DNA from: Bacteroidales bacterium | GTDB lineage: Bacteria; Bacteroidota; Bacteroidia; Bacteroidales; B18-G4 | Length of the DNA stretch: 8,556 bases | Reading direction: 5' to 3' | Assembly: GCA_030618905.1 (NCBI GenBank) | Contig: JAUXCL010000094.1 | Location: 1 to 8,556 of the forward strand | In this document: in pieces, positions 6,834 through 8,556 of the stretch | Layout of the letters: each line of letters begins with the position of its first letter | Numbering within the stretch: the stretch's first letter is position 1 | Made by a program: the position numbers and the translations under genes | Notes under the pieces: generated by a model | What the model saw: the letters and a program-made list of their open reading frames with translations, nothing else | Databases searched by the model: none | What the model was told of the DNA's origin: nothing

Positions 6834-6849
6834 ATTATTTGCAAATAAT
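6834..6849. promoter_or_regulatory. Perfect 16-bp palindrome upstream of the EF-G2 promoter, probable operator
   Basis: ATTATTTGCAAATAAT is perfectly self-complementary, with its centre between 6841 and 6842. The centre lies roughly 50-55 bp upstream of the transcription start predicted from the -7 element at 6792-6799, a position typical of activator sites. A dimeric regulator of the CRP/FNR type is the natural candidate, since Bacteroides EF-G2 is known to be activated by the CRP-family regulator Cur; identity of the binding protein is inferred. It could instead belong to the 3' end of the PfkB transcript, whose stop is 42 bp away, but a loopless AT-rich palindrome without an adjacent T-run is a poor terminator. 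Confidence 0.5.
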
Positions 6850-6891
6850 AGCAGGTTCCCGGATATGGATACAGATAAGAGTAGTATTAAA

Positions 6892-7875
6892 TCAGGTAAG
6901 GTTGATATGTGGTATCTGGCTCCTGATGTGAGTCCATTTGCTGTCATCCATTTTAGCGCCGATGACCTCAATAATATTTCCTGCAAGCAATGCTCCCAAT
7001 GATCCGCATTTATCAAGTGGATAGTTCTCTGTAAGGCCATACAAAAAGCCAGCCGCATAGAGATCTCCTGCACCGGTGGTATCAACACTTTCGGCGTTTA
7101 TGATACCAATTTCATAAGTGTTTTCTCCTTGTTTCACAAGCGAACCTTTTTCGCCAATTTTAACAACAGCGATATCACATAATGCTGCAAGTTTATCCAG
7201 CGCCGGCCCAGGTTCAAGGCCTGTAAATGCTTTGGCTTCTTCTTCATTGGCGAAAAGGATATCCACATAATCACGAACTACAGGTCCGAGGAATAATTTA
7301 TTTTCCTCAACAACATTATAGCTGGCCATATCAATGGATACTTTAAGATTGTTTTCCTTAGCCAGAATAACCGCTTTCATCAGGAGCTCGTGGTTTTGGA
7401 CCATATAGCCCTCAATATGAAAATACTCAAAGTTCCGGAACTGTGATGCTTGAAGATCGTCTGCATTCAATTCAACCGCGGCACCGAGGTGTGTGGCAAA
7501 TGTCCTCTCAGAATCCCGGCTAACCAGGGCAACCGCTCTTCCGGAATGGATTTCGCTATACAGTAATTGTGGGACAATTCCACTTTTCACCAAACCATTA
7601 CGGAAAGCTTCACCATACTCATCATTCCCGATTTTACCGATAAATGCAGTTTCAACATCCAGCATGGCAAGACCATATATGGTATTGGCAGCTGAGCCAC
7701 CGGAAGCAAGTTGCCTTTCCAGGTGGTCGGTGGCCTTTAATACACGCCCGGAAGTTTCCAGGTCAACAAGCTGCATACTGCCTTTAGGCAATTCCAGTTC
7801 CTCAAGAATCGCATCATCAGGGATGCGGGTCATTATATCTACAAGGGCATTGCCCATACCGAGAATTCTAGCCAT
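6892..7875 (-). CDS. PfkB-family carbohydrate kinase (adenosine kinase / ribokinase-like)
   Basis: 327 residues from the ATG at 7875. An in-frame TTG at 7893 would add six residues, but it lies inside the -7 promoter element and is rejected. Known role: ATP-dependent phosphorylation of a sugar or nucleoside hydroxyl in the cytosol. Seen: N-terminal GMGNALVDI (6-14), the family's first signature region with the Gly-Gly pair GGSAANT (59-65), GKIGNDEYGEAF (80-91), and the second PfkB signature DTTGAGDLYAAGFLYG (265-280), whose GAGD supplies the anion hole and the catalytic base Asp271. The lid and substrate residues do not let me choose between adenosine, ribose, fructose or another substrate; homologues in Bacteroidota are often labelled adenosine kinase, and GNALVDI is compatible with that. 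It has its own promoter and lies 147 bp upstream of the EF-G2 gene on the same strand. Confidence 0.9.
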   Translation of the reverse strand: MARILGMGNALVDIMTRIPDDAILEELELPKGSMQLVDLETSGRVLKATDHLERQLASGGSAANTIYGLAMLDVETAFIGKIGNDEYGEAFRNGLVKSGIVPQLLYSEIHSGRAVALVSRDSERTFATHLGAAVELNADDLQASQFRNFEYFHIEGYMVQNHELLMKAVILAKENNLKVSIDMASYNVVEENKLFLGPVVRDYVDILFANEEEAKAFTGLEPGPALDKLAALCDIAVVKIGEKGSLVKQGENTYEIGIINAESVDTTGAGDLYAAGFLYGLTENYPLDKCGSLGALLAGNIIEVIGAKMDDSKWTHIRSQIPHINLT

Positions 7876-7890
7876 TGGATAAATTTTGTG

Positions 7891-7922
7891 CAAATGTAAA
7901 TGTTACCGGGAAGAAAAACAAT
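7891..7922 (-). promoter_or_regulatory. Promoter of the PfkB-family kinase gene
   Basis: On the minus strand TACATTTG (7898-7891) matches TAnnTTTG perfectly, and ATTG (7922-7919), a 3-of-4 match to the -33 TTTG, lies exactly 20 bp upstream, the expected spacing. The start codon at 7875 is 15 bp past the element, so the leader is only about 10 nt, as for mnmA. This promoter also decides the translation start, since the upstream in-frame TTG would not be transcribed. Confidence 0.65.
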
Positions 7923-7927
7923 AACAT

Positions 7928-7955
7928 GTTCAATGTTCAAATTTCCATGTTCAAA
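7928..7955. repeat. Degenerate GTTCAAn heptamer array, four units
   Basis: Units of 7 bp start at 7928 (GTTCAAT), 7935 (GTTCAAA), 7942 (TTTCCAT, two mismatches) and 7949 (GTTCAAA). The GTTCA core and 7-bp period are those of the array at 583-638. On the minus strand it reads as three TTGAACAT direct repeats just upstream of the -33 region of the PfkB promoter, so it could be either a decayed repeat or a regulator site. The region 7876-8073 between the kinase and the GH127 gene holds this array, two divergent promoters and nothing else I can identify. Confidence 0.6.
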
Positions 7956-8045
7956 GGCAATATAAATTAATGACTGACAATTTCGAGCTTCAAACTGGTT
8001 CCATAAACAGATAAGGTGTACTGCAAATTGAGTGCAGGTTTTCAT

Positions 8046-8053
8046 TAAATTTG
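8046..8053 (+). promoter_or_regulatory. Promoter -7 element (TAAATTTG) for the GH127-like lipoprotein gene
   Basis: TAAATTTG is a perfect TAnnTTTG match, 20 bp upstream of the ATG at 8074. No convincing TTTG -33 element lies 19-21 bp further upstream, which would fit a regulated promoter. It is divergent from the PfkB promoter. Confidence 0.5.
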
Positions 8054-8067
8054 TTGTAATTAACAAA
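8050..8067. repeat. Inverted repeat TTTGTT-N6-AACAAA in the leader of the GH127-like gene
   Basis: Two perfect 6-bp arms (8050-8055 and 8062-8067) flank a 6-bp spacer. The left arm overlaps the end of the -7 element, and the right arm ends 6 bp before the start codon. It could be an operator or a weak leader hairpin; short AT-rich arms like this also occur by chance. Confidence 0.4.
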
Positions 8068-8073
8068 CCCACT

Positions 8074-8556
8074 ATGAAAAAAAATCTCTTGTCTTTTTTA
8101 TTGGCAACATTTTCCCTGCTGATCACTATTAACGGATGTGACTATCAGCAGGAAGGCCAATACACGGATTATCCAATCCAGCCTGTTCTTTTCAACACAG
8201 TCAAAGTAAGCGATCATTTCTGGGCACCAAGGATACAGCGAAACTCGGAAGTAACTATTCCCATTGCCTTTCAGCAATCCGAAGAAACGGGAAGGATCAA
8301 GAATTTTAAGGTTGCAGCAGGCCTTGAAGAAGGTGGTTTCTGCTCAATATATCCTTTTGATGATTCCGATGTGTTCAAGATCATGGAAGGGGCAGCATAT
8401 TCTCTACAGACATTTCCTGATCCGGAACTTGAAGCTTACCTCGACACATTAATCCATTATATAAGTGGAGCGCAGGAAGAAGATGGATACTTGTATACCA
8501 ACCGCAGTATCCTGGGTGACAGTGCACATCCCTGGGCTGGCAATGAAAGGTGGGAA
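8074..8556 (+). CDS. GH127 beta-L-arabinofuranosidase-like lipoprotein (DUF1680 family), N-terminal part
   Basis: The gene runs off the right edge after 161 codons; family members are about 600-800 residues long, so only the beginning is present. Seen: a lipoprotein signal peptide (residues 1-21, core LLSFLLATFSLLITI) with Cys22 as the lipidated residue, then family landmarks: VSDHFWAPRI (45-54), EETGRIKNF (70-78), FDDSDVFKIMEGAAYSL (95-111), AQEEDGYLYT (133-142) and HPWAGNERW (152-160). Known family role: retaining hydrolysis of beta-L-arabinofuranosides (HypBA1), using a zinc-bound Cys nucleophile that lies well beyond this fragment; related members act on other plant or glycan linkages, so the substrate is open. 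A lipid anchor suggests action in the periplasm or at the cell surface on imported oligosaccharides. It may be the first gene of a glycan-use cluster continuing to the right. Confidence 0.88.
   Translation, partial: MKKNLLSFLLATFSLLITINGCDYQQEGQYTDYPIQPVLFNTVKVSDHFWAPRIQRNSEVTIPIAFQQSEETGRIKNFKVAAGLEEGGFCSIYPFDDSDVFKIMEGAAYSLQTFPDPELEAYLDTLIHYISGAQEEDGYLYTNRSILGDSAHPWAGNERWE

Noticed and set aside
6834..6849. Palindrome as the rho-independent terminator of the PfkB gene
   Set aside because: It has no loop, is AT-rich, and the T-run on that strand does not follow directly; its position relative to the EF-G2 promoter fits an operator better.
7876..7893. TTG start for the PfkB-family kinase, adding six residues
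   Set aside because: The TTG is part of the -7 promoter element TACATTTG, so it would not be in the transcript; the ATG at 7875 begins at the conserved N terminus.
7839..8126. Minus-strand open frame of 95 codons between the kinase and the GH127 gene
   Set aside because: It overlaps the kinase start, two promoters and the GH127 start codon, and its composition looks like translated AT-rich intergenic DNA.
8264..8452. Plus-strand open frame of 62 codons near the right end
   Set aside because: It is a shadow in another frame of the GH127-like gene, which is open from 8074 to the window edge with clear family motifs.

Overview
The window looks like an ordinary chromosomal stretch from a member of the Bacteroidota, probably Bacteroidales or a near relative. 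The grounds are: four candidate promoters with a TAnnTTTG -7 element, the signature of the Bacteroidota primary sigma factor; AT-rich leaders without Shine-Dalgarno sites; two lipoprotein signal peptides and a small outer-membrane beta-barrel; a short-chain-dehydrogenase type L-threonine dehydrogenase; an EF-G paralogue of the EF-G2 kind; and a GH127-type glycoside hydrolase lipoprotein. No phage, transposase, CRISPR array, rRNA or tRNA gene is visible, and no gene-free stretch exceeds about 200 bases.

Layout. Bases 3-578 (+) are the C-terminal part of a threonine dehydrogenase. It converges on a minus-strand beta-barrel gene (627-1247), and a tandem 7-bp GTTCACC/GTTCACT repeat sits in the junction and runs into the barrel gene's 3' end. 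Divergent from the barrel gene is a plus-strand cluster: mnmA (tRNA 2-thiouridylase, 1354-2418), an iron-containing YqhD/BDH-like alcohol dehydrogenase (2436-3578) and an unrecognised lipoprotein (3590-4549). The spacing (17 and 11 bp) suggests one operon. Its last gene overlaps by 4 bp, stop codon to stop codon, with a minus-strand EF-G2-like gene (4546-6744). Upstream of that lie a PfkB-family (adenosine kinase/ribokinase-like) gene (6892-7875, minus) and then a truncated plus-strand GH127 beta-L-arabinofuranosidase-like lipoprotein (8074 to the window end).

How the genes relate. Most are core metabolism or translation: threonine catabolism, tRNA thiolation, aldehyde reduction and nucleoside or sugar phosphorylation. 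They do not form one obvious pathway. The most interesting locus is the EF-G2-like gene. Its GTPase motifs depart from canonical EF-G (Phe where EF-G has the catalytic His; NHLE instead of NKxD), and domain IV carries an insertion of about 40 residues. A perfect 16-bp palindrome lies just upstream of its promoter, where an activator would bind. This fits what is known of Bacteroides EF-G2, a starvation-linked paralogue under a CRP-family regulator. A second point is that degenerate GTTCAnn heptamers occur at two separate intergenic sites. I see no clearly new multi-gene system here.
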